Under the pieces are notes generated by a model. It was not told where the DNA came from. It made no database searches and saw nothing but the letters and a program-made list of their open reading frames with translations. A stretch of DNA of 64,000 bases from contig NZ_JAAAML010000001.1 of the NCBI RefSeq assembly GCF_024105735.1, positions 1,559,809 through 1,623,808 on the forward strand, given 5' to 3'. Position 1 is the first letter of the stretch, and every line of letters starts with the position of its first letter. Origin of the DNA: Parahoeflea alexandrii. GTDB lineage: Bacteria; Pseudomonadota; Alphaproteobacteria; Rhizobiales; Rhizobiaceae. Made by a program: the position numbers and the translations under genes. This document shows positions 48,136 to 58,564 of the stretch, in pieces.

Positions 48136-50121
48136 ATGTACCACGCTATCGTCTTTCTTCCCCTCATCGGCGCGCTGATTGCGGGTTTCGGTGGCCGCGC
48201 CATCGGCGCCAAGGCCTCGGAATACGTGACCACGCTGTTCCTGATCGTCGCCGCGCTCCTGTCCTGGGTGGCCTTCTTCACGGTTGCCATGGGCGACAGC
48301 GAAACCATTCGCGTGCCGATCATGCGCTGGATGGATTCGGGCGGGTTCAGTGTCGACTGGGCACTCAGGATCGACACGCTGACCGCGGTGATGCTGGTTG
48401 TCGTCAACACGGTGTCCTGCCTGGTTCACGTCTATTCGATCGGCTACATGCATCATGACCCGCACCGCCCGCGGTTCTTTGCCTACCTGTCGTTCTTCAC
48501 CTTCGCCATGCTGATGCTGGTGACCTCGGACAATCTCTTGCAGATGTTCTTCGGCTGGGAAGGCGTGGGCGTGGCCTCCTACCTGCTGATCGGCTTCTGG
48601 TACAAGAAGCCGTCGGCCAATGCCGCGGCAATGAAGGCGTTCATCGTCAACCGCGTCGGTGACTTCGGCTTCCTGCTTGGCATCTTCGGCCTGTTCGTGC
48701 TGTTTGGCTCATCCTCGTTCGATGCGATCTTTGCCGGTGTTGCAGACTATCTGCCGGCGGAAGGCGCCGAGGGCGGCGAGACGGTTCTCAACCTGTTCGG
48801 CATGCATCTCGACAAGGCGCATGCTCTGACCGGCGTCTGCCTGCTTCTGTTCATGGGCGCGATGGGCAAGTCGGCCCAGTTCCTGCTGCACACCTGGCTG
48901 CCTGACGCCATGGAAGGCCCGACACCCGTGTCGGCGCTGATCCATGCCGCGACCATGGTGACCGCGGGCGTGTTTCTTGTCGCGCGCATGTCGCCCGTGT
49001 TCGAACACGCACCGGATGCGCTCACCGTGGTGACCTGGATCGGTGCGATCACGGCGTTCTTTGCCGCCACCGTCGGCCTGGTGCAGAATGACATCAAGCG
49101 GGTGATTGCCTATTCGACCTGCTCGCAGCTCGGCTACATGTTCGTGGCGCTCGGCATTGGCGCCTATGGCGGTGCGATCTTCCACCTGTTCACCCATGCC
49201 TTCTTCAAGGCTCTGTTGTTCCTTGGCGCCGGTTCGGTGATCCATGCCGTCTCCGACGAGCAGGACATGCGGCGCATGGGCGGGTTGCGCAAGAAGATCC
49301 CGATGACCTACTGGATGATGATCATCGGCACCATCGCTCTGACCGGCGTCGGCATTCCCGGCACGCTGATCGGAACCGCCGGCTTCTTCTCCAAGGACAT
49401 CATCATCGAATCGGCCTACGTGGCGCACAACTCCGCCGCCGGCATCGCCTTCGGGTTGCTTGTGATCGCTGCGCTGTTCACGAGCTTCTATTCCTGGCGC
49501 CTGATCTTCATGACCTTCCACGGCAAGCCGCGCGCTTCGTCGGACGTGATGCATCACGCCCATGAATCGCCCCCGGTGATGCTGGTGCCACTGTTTATCC
49601 TGGCCGTTGGTGCGCTGCTTTCCGGCGTGGTGTTCAAGGATTTCTTCTTCGGTGATCACTACGAGGCTTTCTGGAAGGGCGCGCTGTTCACCGGCGCTGA
49701 GAACCAGATTCTCGAGGAATTCCACCATGTGCCGCTGTGGGTGAAGCTGAGCCCGTTCGTGGCCATGCTGCTGGGCCTTGTGACCGCCTGGTATTTCTAC
49801 ATCCGCTCGCCGGAGACACCCAAGCAGCTGGCCGAGGACCATCAGGCCCTTTACCGGTTCCTGCTCAACAAATGGTATTTTGACGAGCTTTACGATTTCA
49901 TCTTTGTCCGCCCTGCGAAGTGGCTCGGCTCATTCCTGTGGAAGCAGGGTGACATGCGCGTCATCGACGGTTACGGCCCCAACGGCATCGCCGCGCGGGT
50001 GCAGGACATCACCGGCCGGGTTATCCGGCTGCAGACCGGATACCTCTACCACTACGCCTTCGTGATGCTGATCGGAATTGCAGCGCTTGTCACATGGATG
50101 ATGCTCGGGAGTGCATTCTGA
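48136..50121 (+). CDS. nuoL: NADH-quinone oxidoreductase subunit L
   Basis: The 661-residue antiporter-like subunit contains [21 protein letters not shown] (conserved glutamate) and [38 protein letters not shown], then [44 protein letters not shown]. The C-terminal part includes the lateral helix. Length is normal. Its stop overlaps the nuoM start by one base (TGATG). Confidence 0.97.
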   Translation: MYHAIVFLPLIGALIAGFGGRAIGAKASEYVTTLFLIVAALLSWVAFFTVAMGDSETIRVPIMRWMDSGGFSVDWALRIDTLTAVMLVVVNTVSCLVHVYSIGYMHHDPHRPRFFAYLSFFTFAMLMLVTSDNLLQMFFGWEGVGVASYLLIGFWYKKPSANAAAMKAFIVNRVGDFGFLLGIFGLFVLFGSSSFDAIFAGVADYLPAEGAEGGETVLNLFGMHLDKAHALTGVCLLLFMGAMGKSAQFLLHTWLPDAMEGPTPVSALIHAATMVTAGVFLVARMSPVFEHAPDALTVVTWIGAITAFFAATVGLVQNDIKRVIAYSTCSQLGYMFVALGIGAYGGAIFHLFTHAFFKALLFLGAGSVIHAVSDEQDMRRMGGLRKKIPMTYWMMIIGTIALTGVGIPGTLIGTAGFFSKDIIIESAYVAHNSAAGIAFGLLVIAALFTSFYSWRLIFMTFHGKPRASSDVMHHAHESPPVMLVPLFILAVGALLSGVVFKDFFFGDHYEAFWKGALFTGAENQILEEFHHVPLWVKLSPFVAMLLGLVTAWYFYIRSPETPKQLAEDHQALYRFLLNKWYFDELYDFIFVRPAKWLGSFLWKQGDMRVIDGYGPNGIAARVQDITGRVIRLQTGYLYHYAFVMLIGIAALVTWMMLGSAF

Positions 50122-51632
50122 TGACCGATTGGCCTCTTCTGTCAGTTGTCACCTTCATACCGCTGATCTGCGTGCTGTTCCTGCTGCCGATCAAGGATGA
50201 TACCGAGATCGGCCGGCGCAACATCCGTCAGGTCGCACTTTTGGGCACGACCGCGACCTTCGTGATGTCGCTGTTGATCTGGGCGAGCTTCGATGTAACC
50301 GACCCCGGGTTCCAGATGGTGGAAAGCATCGATCTTCCGGGCTCGATGTTCTCCTACGCGATGGGCGTTGACGGCATTTCGATGCTGTTCGTCATCCTCA
50401 CCACCTTCCTGATGCCGCTGTGCATCCTTGCCAGCTGGAATTCGATCCAGACGCGCGTGCGGGAATACATGATCGCCTTCCTGGTGCTCGAGACGATGAT
50501 GATCGGCGTGTTCTGCGCGCTCGATATCGTGCTGTTCTACGTGTTCTTCGAAGCAGGCCTGATCCCGATGTTCATCATCATCGGTGTGTGGGGCGGCAAG
50601 CGCCGGGTCTATGCGAGCTTCAAGTTCTTCCTCTACACGCTCGCCGGTTCGGTGCTGATGCTGCTGGCGATCATGGCGATGTACTGGGATGCGGGCACGA
50701 CCGATATCCGTATGCTGCTGGCGCACAACTTCCCGGCGGAAATGCAGACATGGCTGTGGCTGGCGTTTTTCGCCTCGTTTGCTGTGAAGATGCCGATGTG
50801 GCCGGTGCACACCTGGCTTCCCGATGCGCACGTCGAGGCGCCGACCGCTGGATCGGTGATCCTGGCCGGCATTCTCTTGAAACTCGGCGGCTACGGCTTC
50901 CTGAGGTTCTCGCTGCCGATGTTCCCGCTCGCCTCGGCCGATTTCGCGCCGTTCATCTTCACGCTGTCCGTTGTTGCGATCATCTACACCTCGCTGGTGG
51001 CGCTGATGCAGGAAGACATCAAGAAGCTGATCGCCTACTCCTCGGTGGCGCATATGGGCTACGTGACCATGGGCATCTTCGCCGCCAACGAGCAGGGCGT
51101 GCAAGGGGCGATCTTCCAGATGCTGAGCCATGGTCTGGTATCGGGTGCGTTGTTCCTGTGCGTCGGCGTGGTTTACGACCGGCTGCACACCCGCGAGATC
51201 GCCGCCTATGGCGGTCTGGTCAACAACATGCCGAAATACGCGGTTGCGTTCATGATCTTCACCATGGCCAATGTCGGTCTTCCCGGCACCTCCGGCTTCG
51301 TCGGTGAATTCCTGACGCTGATGGGTGTGTTCCAGGTCAACAGCTGGGTGGCGCTGTTTGCCGCGACCGGGGTGATCCTGTCGGCCGGCTACGCATTGTG
51401 GCTCTACCGCCGCGTCGTCTTCGGATCGCTGGAGAAGGAAAGCCTCAAGGCCATGCTGGACCTGTCGGGCCGCGAGAAGGCGATCCTCTATCCGCTGATC
51501 GCGCTGACTATCCTCTTCGGGGTCTATCCGGCGCCGATCTTTGATGTGACGGCAGCCTCGGTTGACGCACTGATCAACAACTACACGGCTTCGCTGCAGG
51601 CAGCGCGCGATCTCGCGCTGTCGGTTAACTGA
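50121..51632 (+). CDS. nuoM: NADH-quinone oxidoreductase subunit M
   Basis: The 503-residue antiporter-like subunit shows [19 protein letters not shown] (conserved glutamate), [39 protein letters not shown] and [15 protein letters not shown]. The start overlaps the stop of nuoL by one base, so translation is coupled. The longer frame beginning at 50094 is not family sequence. The length is normal. Confidence 0.97.
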   Translation: MTDWPLLSVVTFIPLICVLFLLPIKDDTEIGRRNIRQVALLGTTATFVMSLLIWASFDVTDPGFQMVESIDLPGSMFSYAMGVDGISMLFVILTTFLMPLCILASWNSIQTRVREYMIAFLVLETMMIGVFCALDIVLFYVFFEAGLIPMFIIIGVWGGKRRVYASFKFFLYTLAGSVLMLLAIMAMYWDAGTTDIRMLLAHNFPAEMQTWLWLAFFASFAVKMPMWPVHTWLPDAHVEAPTAGSVILAGILLKLGGYGFLRFSLPMFPLASADFAPFIFTLSVVAIIYTSLVALMQEDIKKLIAYSSVAHMGYVTMGIFAANEQGVQGAIFQMLSHGLVSGALFLCVGVVYDRLHTREIAAYGGLVNNMPKYAVAFMIFTMANVGLPGTSGFVGEFLTLMGVFQVNSWVALFAATGVILSAGYALWLYRRVVFGSLEKESLKAMLDLSGREKAILYPLIALTILFGVYPAPIFDVTAASVDALINNYTASLQAARDLALSVN

Positions 51633-51652
51633 GCTACGGAGACTGCAGGACC

Positions 51653-53095
51653 ATGACGTCAGAGATACTCACTTCCAGCCTTCTGCTTTCCGTGCCCGAA
51701 CTCATGCTTGCCCTGGGCGCCATGGCGCTTCTGATGGTCGGTGTGTTCTCCGGCGAGAAGTCGGTGACGCTGGTCAACGGACTGGCGGTGGCGCTCCTGA
51801 TCATGGCCGGCCTTGTGCTGGTGCTGGTGACCGAGAACGGGGAAGCCTACAATGGCGCCTTCCTGTCCGATCCGTTCGCGAAGTTCATGAAGGTGCTGGT
51901 GCTGATCGGATCGATCACCGCGATGGTGATGACGGTCGGTCATGCCAAGGCGGAGCGGATCGACAAGTTCGAGCTTCCGGTGCTGTTCGTGCTGGCGACA
52001 CTCGGCATGCTGCTGATGATCTCCGCCAATGACATGATCGCGCTCTACATGGGGCTCGAGCTGCAGTCGCTTGCACTCTACGTCGTCGCGGCGATCAACC
52101 GCGACAGCCAGCGTTCGACCGAAGCCGGCCTGAAGTATTTCGTGCTTGGCGCACTGTCCTCGGGCATGCTGCTTTACGGCGCATCGCTTGTCTACGGCTA
52201 TACCGGACACACCGGTTTCGACGAGATTGCGGCCGCGATTTCCGGCGGCGAGCGGTCTCTCGGCCTTATCTTCGGTCTGGTGTTCCTGCTTGCAGGCGTC
52301 GCCTTCAAGATCTCCGCGGTGCCGTTCCACATGTGGACGCCCGACGTCTATGAGGGTGCGCCGACGCCGGTCACCGCGTTCTTTGCGGCTGCGCCCAAGG
52401 TCGCGGCGATGGCGCTGTTCGTTCGTATCGTCATCGTTGCCTTCGAGCCGGTGACGCTCGACTGGCAGCAGATCGTGGTGTTTATCTCGATTGCCTCGAT
52501 GGTGCTGGGTGCCTTCGCGGCAATCGGCCAGAAGAACATCAAGCGGCTGATGGCCTATTCCTCGATCGCCCATATGGGCTTTGCCCTGGTTGGTCTTGCG
52601 GCCGGCAGCCAGGCCGGTGTACGCGGCGTCATTCTTTACATGCTGATCTATATGGTCATGACGCTCGGCACGTTTGCCTGCATTCTCGCCATGCGGCGCA
52701 AGGAAGATGGCAATGTCGAGCAGATCGACGATCTGGCCGGGCTGTCGTCGACCAACCCGTTCATGGCGCTGATGCTGACCATCCTGATGTTCTCGCTTGC
52801 GGGCATTCCGCCGCTGGCAGGTTTCTTCGGCAAGTATTTCGTCTTTGTCGCGGCAATCGAGGCCAAGCTCTATGGTCTGGCCATCATTGGTGTGCTGGCC
52901 TCGGTCGTGGGTGCCTATTACTATCTTCGGATCGTCAAGATCATGTGGTTTGATCAGCCCAGCGGCTCGTTTGCCCCGGTTGCGGGTGAACTGAGGCTGG
53001 TGTTCGGGATTTCCGGCCTGTTCGTCATGTTCTATGTGCTTGTCTCCAACCCTCTGGGCCTTGCCGCCGACGTTGCCGCGAAGACGTTCTTCTAG
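51653..53095 (+). CDS. nuoN: NADH-quinone oxidoreductase subunit N
   Basis: The 480-residue last subunit of the operon shows [84 protein letters not shown] and [15 protein letters not shown]. The conserved glutamate of MGLELQSL and central lysines are present. It is 20 bases after nuoM and 18 bases before birA, so birA probably belongs to the same transcript. Confidence 0.97.
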   Translation: MTSEILTSSLLLSVPELMLALGAMALLMVGVFSGEKSVTLVNGLAVALLIMAGLVLVLVTENGEAYNGAFLSDPFAKFMKVLVLIGSITAMVMTVGHAKAERIDKFELPVLFVLATLGMLLMISANDMIALYMGLELQSLALYVVAAINRDSQRSTEAGLKYFVLGALSSGMLLYGASLVYGYTGHTGFDEIAAAISGGERSLGLIFGLVFLLAGVAFKISAVPFHMWTPDVYEGAPTPVTAFFAAAPKVAAMALFVRIVIVAFEPVTLDWQQIVVFISIASMVLGAFAAIGQKNIKRLMAYSSIAHMGFALVGLAAGSQAGVRGVILYMLIYMVMTLGTFACILAMRRKEDGNVEQIDDLAGLSSTNPFMALMLTILMFSLAGIPPLAGFFGKYFVFVAAIEAKLYGLAIIGVLASVVGAYYYLRIVKIMWFDQPSGSFAPVAGELRLVFGISGLFVMFYVLVSNPLGLAADVAAKTFF

Positions 53096-53113
53096 CATGC
53101 GGCGGAAGGCTGC

Positions 53114-53857
53114 ATGAGGGGGCCTGATTTCCGGCATATCGAGCTTGGAGACGTCGCGTCGACCAATCTCGAATGCATGGACAGGGCCCGCTCCGGTGAT
53201 GAGGGCAATCTGTGGATTACGGCGGTGCGCCAGACCGGTGGCCGCGCGCGTCGTGGCAGAAGTTGGGTTTCGGAACCCGGCAATCTCTATTCCTCACTCT
53301 TGCTGATTGACCCGGCGCCATGGGCGGCGTTGGCGAGCCTGCCGCTTGCGGTCACCGTTGCGGTTGAGGCGGCGGTGTCCTCGGCGTTGCCGGCCGAGGC
53401 CGCGAAGGCGCTCAGGATCAAGTGGCCGAACGATCTGCTGATTGGCGGCCGCAAGACCTCCGGTATCCTGATCGAAGCCGAACAGATGCCCGATGGACGC
53501 AGGGCAGTGGTCATAGGTTGCGGCATCAATGTCGCCCACCGCCCGGAAGCGGGGCTTTATCCGACCACCTGTCTGGCGGAGCAGGGAAGTGCGGTAACCC
53601 CGCAAGACCTGTTTGCGCAGCTGGTTGTCACCATGGACAGCGTGCTGAGCCTATGGGACCAGGGACGGGGGGTGGCAGCTATCCGCGATGCCTGGATCGA
53701 ACGCGCGCAGGGCATCGGGGAGCCGGTGACCGTGAATTTGCCTGACCGGCAAATCAGTGGTCTGTTTGATGGAATAGATATCGAAGGCAGGTTGATGCTT
53801 GCATTGCCGGACGGGAACAGACAAACAATCGCCTCAGGTGATGTGTTTTTCTCGTAA
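53114..53857 (+). CDS. birA: Biotin-[acetyl-CoA-carboxylase] ligase
   Basis: The 247-residue enzyme attaches biotin to carboxylase carrier proteins. QTGGRARRGRSWVSEPGNLYSSLLL is the biotinyl-AMP loop (GRGRRGR family), with RIKWPNDLLIGGRKTSGILIE and VVIGCGINVAHRP after it. There is no N-terminal helix-turn-helix, so it is a group I ligase without repressor function. Only a small C-terminal SH3-like segment follows the core. It lies directly after nuoN, as in other rhizobia I remember. Confidence 0.95.
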   Translation: MRGPDFRHIELGDVASTNLECMDRARSGDEGNLWITAVRQTGGRARRGRSWVSEPGNLYSSLLLIDPAPWAALASLPLAVTVAVEAAVSSALPAEAAKALRIKWPNDLLIGGRKTSGILIEAEQMPDGRRAVVIGCGINVAHRPEAGLYPTTCLAEQGSAVTPQDLFAQLVVTMDSVLSLWDQGRGVAAIRDAWIERAQGIGEPVTVNLPDRQISGLFDGIDIEGRLMLALPDGNRQTIASGDVFFS

Positions 53858-53991
53858 CAAGGCATGTTTTTCACCTTGATCCGGTTCCGGCTCCAGATGA
53901 AAACCATACATAGACCACAAATCCTGCCGCTGCCTGCATGCGTCAATCCTGATGCCGGGCGCCGCAGCCAATGACCAGACAAGGATAGTTG

Positions 53992-55659
53992 ATGTCAAAA
54001 GACCAGGATCTCGTGTTCGTACCGCTTGGCGGCGTTGGCGAAATCGGCATGAATCTCGCGCTTTACGGCTATGGTTCACCAAAACAGCGCGAATGGATCA
54101 TGGTTGACTGCGGCGTGACGTTTCCGGGACCGGAGCTTCCGGGTGTCGATCTGGTGCTGCCCGATGTGGATTTCGTCAAGAGCCTGGGCAAGCAGCTCAA
54201 GGCGATCATCATCACGCATGCGCATGAAGACCACTATGGCGGACTGGCGCAGATCTGGCCGCGTCTGAATGTTCCTGTCTATGCGTCGGCCTTCACCGCA
54301 GGTATGCTTGAGGCCAAGCGGGCCTATGAACGAACCCGCGCGGAGGTGCCGATCACGCTGTTCAAGGCGGGCGAGCGGTTCACCGTCGGCCCCTTCGAGA
54401 TCGAGCCGGTTGCGGTCAACCACTCGATCCCCGAGCCGTTTTCGCTGGCGATCCGGACGCCGCTGGGCAATCTCATTCACACCGGTGACTGGAAGATCGA
54501 CCTCACGCCATCGCTTGGACCGCTGACTGACGAGAACAGGTTCCGGCAGTTGGGCGAGGAGGGGATCCTCGCGATGATGTGCGATTCCACTAATGCCATG
54601 CGCGACGGCGTGTCGCCGTCCGAGAAGGAAATCAGCCAGGGGCTGCGCGAGGTCATCGAGCAGGCGGAAGGCCGGGTGGCAATCACCACCTTCTCTTCCA
54701 ATGTTGGCCGTATCCGCTCGATCGCGGAAGCGGCACGCGATGCCGGCCGCGAAGTCCTGCTGCTCGGAAGCTCGATCAAGCGGGTGGTCAATGTCGCCAC
54801 CGAACTCGGCATGATGGAGGGAATTCCCGAATTCCTGGCCGAAGACGAGTATGGCTATATTCCCCGCGACAAGGTGGTGGTGATCCTGACCGGCAGCCAG
54901 GGCGAGCCGCGGGCAGCACTTGCCAAGCTCTCACGCGACGAAATGCGCAATGTTGCCCTGGCTTCCGGCGACACTGTTGTGTTCTCCTCGCGCACCATCC
55001 CGGGCAATGAGAAAGGGATCCTCGAGATCAAGAATGGCCTGATCGACCAGGGCATCAAGATTATCACCGATTCCGATGCGCTGGTGCACGTCTCGGGCCA
55101 TCCACGGCGCTCGGAACTGGTGCAGATGTATGAATGGGTCAAGCCCAGGATCCTGGTGCCGGTTCACGGCGAGGCGGCGCATCTGACCGCCCAGGCCGAA
55201 TTGGCCCGGGCATCGGGAATCGAGATTACCCCGCGGGTGCGCAACGGCTCGATCCTGCGTCTGGCGCCGGGCAATCCGGAAGTCATCGGTGAAGCCCATC
55301 ATGGCCGCATCTACAAGGATGGCCAGCTGATCGGTGATTATGACGAGATGGGCATTTCGGAGCGCCGAAAGCTCTCGTTTGCCGGCCACGTGTCGGTCAA
55401 TGTCGTCCTCGATCACCGCTTCGAGTTTCAGCGTGACCCGGTGGTCTCGGCCATCGGTCTGCCGGCCTTCGATGCCGAGGGGGACGACATGGAGGACATC
55501 CTCTATGATTCCGTCCTGGGCGCGGTCGAAAGCATTCCGCGCGGACGGCGCAAGGACACCGATGGGGTACGCGAGGCAATTCGCCGCTCTGTTCGCGCCG
55601 CCGCAAACGAGGTATGGGGCAAGAAACCCGTCGTGACGGTGTTCGTCACCAAGGTGTAA
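53992..55659 (+). CDS. rnj: Ribonuclease J
   Basis: The 555-residue metallo-beta-lactamase/beta-CASP ribonuclease acts in mRNA decay and rRNA maturation. The start PLGGVGEIGMNLALYGYG, the zinc motif ITHAHEDHYGGLAQIW, HTGDWKIDLTP, MCDSTNA and the beta-CASP segments VAITTFSSNVGRIRS and VSGHPRRSELVQMYEWVKPRILVPVHGE are all present. ATG at 53992 has AAGGA six bases upstream; TTG at 53989 is unlikely. Length is right for alphaproteobacterial RNase J. Confidence 0.95.
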   Translation: MSKDQDLVFVPLGGVGEIGMNLALYGYGSPKQREWIMVDCGVTFPGPELPGVDLVLPDVDFVKSLGKQLKAIIITHAHEDHYGGLAQIWPRLNVPVYASAFTAGMLEAKRAYERTRAEVPITLFKAGERFTVGPFEIEPVAVNHSIPEPFSLAIRTPLGNLIHTGDWKIDLTPSLGPLTDENRFRQLGEEGILAMMCDSTNAMRDGVSPSEKEISQGLREVIEQAEGRVAITTFSSNVGRIRSIAEAARDAGREVLLLGSSIKRVVNVATELGMMEGIPEFLAEDEYGYIPRDKVVVILTGSQGEPRAALAKLSRDEMRNVALASGDTVVFSSRTIPGNEKGILEIKNGLIDQGIKIITDSDALVHVSGHPRRSELVQMYEWVKPRILVPVHGEAAHLTAQAELARASGIEITPRVRNGSILRLAPGNPEVIGEAHHGRIYKDGQLIGDYDEMGISERRKLSFAGHVSVNVVLDHRFEFQRDPVVSAIGLPAFDAEGDDMEDILYDSVLGAVESIPRGRRKDTDGVREAIRRSVRAAANEVWGKKPVVTVFVTKV

Positions 55660-55669
55660 GAGGACAAAG

Positions 55670-56074
55670 ATGCTTGGACGCCTGAACCATGTTGCGATTG
55701 CGGTGCCGGACCTTGCGGCAGCGGCCGCCCAGTACCGGACCATGCTCGGGGCCGAAGTGACCGAACCGCAGGCATTGCCCGAACATGGCGTCACGGTGGT
55801 GTTCATCGAGCTGCCCAACACCAAGATCGAGCTTCTGGAGCCGCTGGGTGAAGGATCTCCGATCGCGGCGTTTCTGGAAAAGAACCCTTCGGGCGGCATG
55901 CATCATGTCTGTTACGAGGTGGAAGACATCCTGGCGGCGCGTGACCGGCTCAGAAACGAAGGCGCACGGGTTCTGGGCAGCGGTGAGCCGAAGACCGGCG
56001 CCCACAACAAGCCGGTGCTGTTTCTTCACCCGAAGGATTTCAACGGCACCCTGATCGAACTCGAGCAGGTCTGA
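55670..56074 (+). CDS. mce: Methylmalonyl-CoA epimerase
   Basis: The 134-residue vicinal-oxygen-chelate enzyme interconverts (R)- and (S)-methylmalonyl-CoA in propionate metabolism. It starts MLGRLNHVAIAVPDLAAAAAQY (metal His), then TKIELLEPLGEGSPIAAFLEKNPSGGMHHVCYEVEDI (second His) and PVLFLHPKDFNGTLIELEQV (Glu ligand). It lies 10 bases after the RNase J gene, probably co-transcribed. Length is standard. Confidence 0.95.
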   Translation: MLGRLNHVAIAVPDLAAAAAQYRTMLGAEVTEPQALPEHGVTVVFIELPNTKIELLEPLGEGSPIAAFLEKNPSGGMHHVCYEVEDILAARDRLRNEGARVLGSGEPKTGAHNKPVLFLHPKDFNGTLIELEQV

Positions 56075-56086
56075 GGAGCGTTTCTG

Positions 56087-56368
56087 ATGGGATTTGGAAC
56101 AGCGTTTGCAATCTACTTCATCATCTGGTGGGTGGTGCTGTTCACCGTTCTGCCGTTTTCCGCACGCAGCCAGGCGGATGAAGGTGAGATCACGCTTGGC
56201 ACCGCCCACAGCGCGCCTGCCAATTTCCGGTTCGCACCGATCTTCTGGCGCACAACGCTGATCTCGGCACTGGTCTTCGGCACCTATTTTGTTGTCACCG
56301 TGATCGGCGGTTATTCGCTCGACGATCTTATCGCGCTGTCGCCGGATTTCAGGCCTGCCGGCAACTGA
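56087..56368 (+). CDS. DUF1467 membrane protein
   Basis: The 93-residue protein matches DUF1467: GFGTAFAIYFIIWWVVLFTVLPFSARSQADEGEI and then a second helix (TTLISALVFGTYFVVTVIGGYS). It has two transmembrane helices with a short loop. Its role is unknown. It is 12 bases after mce and keeps the order mce-DUF1467-proS common to rhizobia. Confidence 0.88.
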   Translation: MGFGTAFAIYFIIWWVVLFTVLPFSARSQADEGEITLGTAHSAPANFRFAPIFWRTTLISALVFGTYFVVTVIGGYSLDDLIALSPDFRPAGN

Positions 56369-56482
56369 CCCGCGGTCTCTGTTTCGGCGGCGCTTTCGCC
56401 GGTTCGTTTGCCCGACTCCCAATGGAACTTTGCCTCCCTCGTGCCGTTGACGAGTGAATGCAACAGTTTCAAGGAGATGTTC

Positions 56483-56716
56483 ATGTCGAAGACCCTCAAC
56501 AAGACGTCGCGGCTCAACGAAAACGATCTTGCCCAGGACAAGATGGGTGACAACTCCCTGCAAGGCGATGACCAGGCCAATGTGCGCAATCAGCGCCACG
56601 CTGTCCCGGACGCCAAGCAGGAGCCAGACAAGAGCGTGGTCGACAGCCTCGAGAAGATGGACAAGGACGTCCGCGCCAAGAGAGAACTCGGCAAGGGCGC
56701 CCGTAAACCCGATTGA
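56483..56716 (+). CDS. Small charged hydrophilic protein
   Basis: The 77-residue protein MSKTLNKTSRLNENDLAQDKMGDN is rich in Asp, Lys, Asn and Gln, with few hydrophobic residues, and looks disordered or helical. Candidates with this composition are often stress-related, but I recognise no family. The ATG at 56483 follows AAGGAG by six bases, which is a strong ribosome-binding site and the main support for the gene. It precedes the sRNA-containing gap before proS. Confidence 0.6.
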   Translation: MSKTLNKTSRLNENDLAQDKMGDNSLQGDDQANVRNQRHAVPDAKQEPDKSVVDSLEKMDKDVRAKRELGKGARKPD

Positions 56717-56808
56717 CAAACCGGCAGAGCCTGCAGCGGTTCCGGTACTTGTAGTGCCGGGGCCGTACTGTTGTTGTGCCGCCGCGTGTATCTGAACGGT
56801 GATCAAGC

Positions 56809-56963
56809 CAAAAAAAAACAAGGCATGAAGCCTTGTTGTTCAGGTGTCGCGTGATCTGTTTCCCGGTTGCCCGGGGGCTGCGAACAAAGCGCGCCTGAGA
56901 TCCTATCCTCCCAAGACTTTGACCGCGAATTGGGCAGTTCCCAGTGGGATATGCCTCTTTAGT
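56809..56963 (-). ncRNA. Candidate small RNA (about 155 nt), perhaps the alpha-r9 (Smr9C) family
   Basis: On the minus strand a promoter (next entry) predicts a start near 56963. A terminator hairpin AACAAGGC/GCCTTGTT with a five-base loop at 56817-56837 is followed by at least nine T residues. The RNA between them folds well by eye: CCCAA pairs with TTGGG; a long rod is closed by TCAGG/CCTGA and topped by CCCGG with a GCAA loop and CCGGG. A free GGAGGAT word lies between these. No ORF accounts for this. From memory, the alpha-r9 sRNA of Sinorhizobium lies near proS and is about this long; the match is not verified. Confidence 0.6.
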
Positions 56964-56969
56964 GAGCTT

Positions 56970-56998
56970 TATTTAGCTCAACAAAGACGGCTTGTCAC
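56970..56998 (-). promoter_or_regulatory. Candidate promoter of the small RNA
   Basis: On the minus strand GTGACA (56993-56998) and TAAATA (56970-56975) are 17 bases apart. The transcript would start near 56963 and end at the T run at 56809. The combination of promoter spacing and a perfect terminator is the main evidence for the RNA gene. Confidence 0.5.
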
Positions 56999-57057
56999 GC
57001 GTTTTGTGACAGTGACGTGGCGGTGGTGAAATATATCCTCGAGCTATACCGAATCGT

Positions 57058-57086
57058 GCCCGTACAGCCTTGCTGTACGGGTTTTC
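57058..57086 (+). terminator. Plus-strand terminator-like hairpin in front of proS
   Basis: CCCGTACAG and CTGTACGGG form a perfect 9-bp stem with a five-base loop, followed by TTTTC. It lies 108 bases before proS. It may end transcription coming from the upstream genes, or act as an attenuator in the proS leader. A TTGACG box at 57092-57097 just after it could be the proS promoter (-10 box weak). Confidence 0.65.
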
Positions 57087-57193
57087 ATTGCTTGACGAAG
57101 CGGCTATGTACGCATGAGTCACCATGCTCGTCATGACAACCCTCATTTTGCCCGATTCAGCCCTCAAGGCTTGAAGCCAAACCGGATCATCCC

Positions 57194-58537
57194 ATGCGCC
57201 TGTCAAAATACTTCCTGCCGATTCTGAAGGAAAATCCCAAGGATGCGGAAATCGTCTCGCACCGCCTCATGGCGCGTGCCGGCATGATCAAGCAGCAGTC
57301 GGCGGGGGTCTATTCCTGGCTGCCGCTGGGCAAGCGGGTTCTCGACAAGGTCTGCAACATTGTCCGGGAAGAACAGAACCGGGCCGGCGCCATCGAGATC
57401 CTGATGCCGACGGTTCAGCCGGCCGATCTCTGGCGGGAAAGCGGCCGCTATGACGATTACGGCCAGGAAATGCTGCGCATCAACGACCGCAACGACCGTG
57501 AGATGCTCTACGGGCCGACCAATGAGGAAATGGTCACCGACATCTTCCGGTCCTACGTCAAGTCCTACAAGAACCTGCCGCTCAACCTCTATCATATCCA
57601 GTGGAAGTTCCGCGACGAGCGCCGGCCCCGCTTCGGGGTGATGCGCGGGCGCGAGTTCCTGATGAAGGACGCCTATTCGTTCGATCTCGACTACGAGGCG
57701 TCGAAGGCCGCCTACAACCGGATGTTCGTCTCCTACCTCAGGACCTTCGAGCGCTGCGGGCTCAAATCTATCCCGATGCGTGCCGACACCGGGCCGATCG
57801 GCGGCAGCCTCAGCCATGAATTCATCGTTCTGGCCGAAACCGGCGAAAGCCAGGTGTTCTGCCACCGCGATTTCGAGGCTTTTGCCGTGCCCGGCGCGGA
57901 CATGAACTATGATGACGACGCGGCGGTGGCGTCAATCGTTGACAAGTGGACGACGCCGTTTGCCGCCACCGACGAGATCATGGAGAAGGAAGACTGGGCG
58001 CGCCAGGCCTGGGACGGCTTGAGCGAGGATTCCCGTGTTTCCGCCCGCGGCATCGAGGTCGGCCACATCTTCCATTTCGGCACCAAGTATTCCGAACCGA
58101 TGAACGCCTATGTGCAGGGGCCCGACGGCAAGCAGCACTTCGTTTCCATGGGCTCCTACGGCATCGGGCCGTCGCGGTTGCTCGGCGCCATCATCGAGGC
58201 CTCGCATGACGACAACGGCATCATCTGGCCCAAGGGCGTGGCGCCGTTCGACATCGGCCTGATCAACATGAAGCCCGGGGATGCTGCCTGCGACGCGGCC
58301 TGCGAGAAGCTCGAGAGCGCGCTCGAGAATGCCGGGCTCGAGGTGCTTTACGACGATACCGACGAACGCGCCGGCGCCAAGTTCGCGACCGCCGACCTGA
58401 TCGGCCTGCCGATCCAGGTGATCGCGGGCCCGCGGGCTGTCGCCGATGGCAATGTCGAAATCAAGATTCGGGCAACCGGCGAGCGCGAAACGCTTTCGAT
58501 CGAGGCTGCCATCAACCGCCTCGCGCAAGCCCGCTAG
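57194..58537 (+). CDS. proS: Prolyl-tRNA synthetase (short type)
   Basis: The 447-residue class II synthetase has [50 protein letters not shown], then [27 protein letters not shown] and [33 protein letters not shown] (motif 2). Motif 3 is [20 protein letters not shown]. It lacks the large INS editing insertion, as in alphaproteobacterial and mitochondrial enzymes. The C-terminal anticodon-binding domain is present. The gene begins a proS-lolC-lolD unit. Confidence 0.97.
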   Translation: MRLSKYFLPILKENPKDAEIVSHRLMARAGMIKQQSAGVYSWLPLGKRVLDKVCNIVREEQNRAGAIEILMPTVQPADLWRESGRYDDYGQEMLRINDRNDREMLYGPTNEEMVTDIFRSYVKSYKNLPLNLYHIQWKFRDERRPRFGVMRGREFLMKDAYSFDLDYEASKAAYNRMFVSYLRTFERCGLKSIPMRADTGPIGGSLSHEFIVLAETGESQVFCHRDFEAFAVPGADMNYDDDAAVASIVDKWTTPFAATDEIMEKEDWARQAWDGLSEDSRVSARGIEVGHIFHFGTKYSEPMNAYVQGPDGKQHFVSMGSYGIGPSRLLGAIIEASHDDNGIIWPKGVAPFDIGLINMKPGDAACDAACEKLESALENAGLEVLYDDTDERAGAKFATADLIGLPIQVIAGPRAVADGNVEIKIRATGERETLSIEAAINRLAQAR

Positions 58538-58564
58538 GTCAAGCATGGGGCAAAGGAAACGCCT

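Noticed and set aside
51659-53137. Open frame of 492 codons antisense to nuoN
   Set aside because: It is rich in His, Arg, Gln and Asp, as expected from the complement of a membrane-protein gene. No motif.
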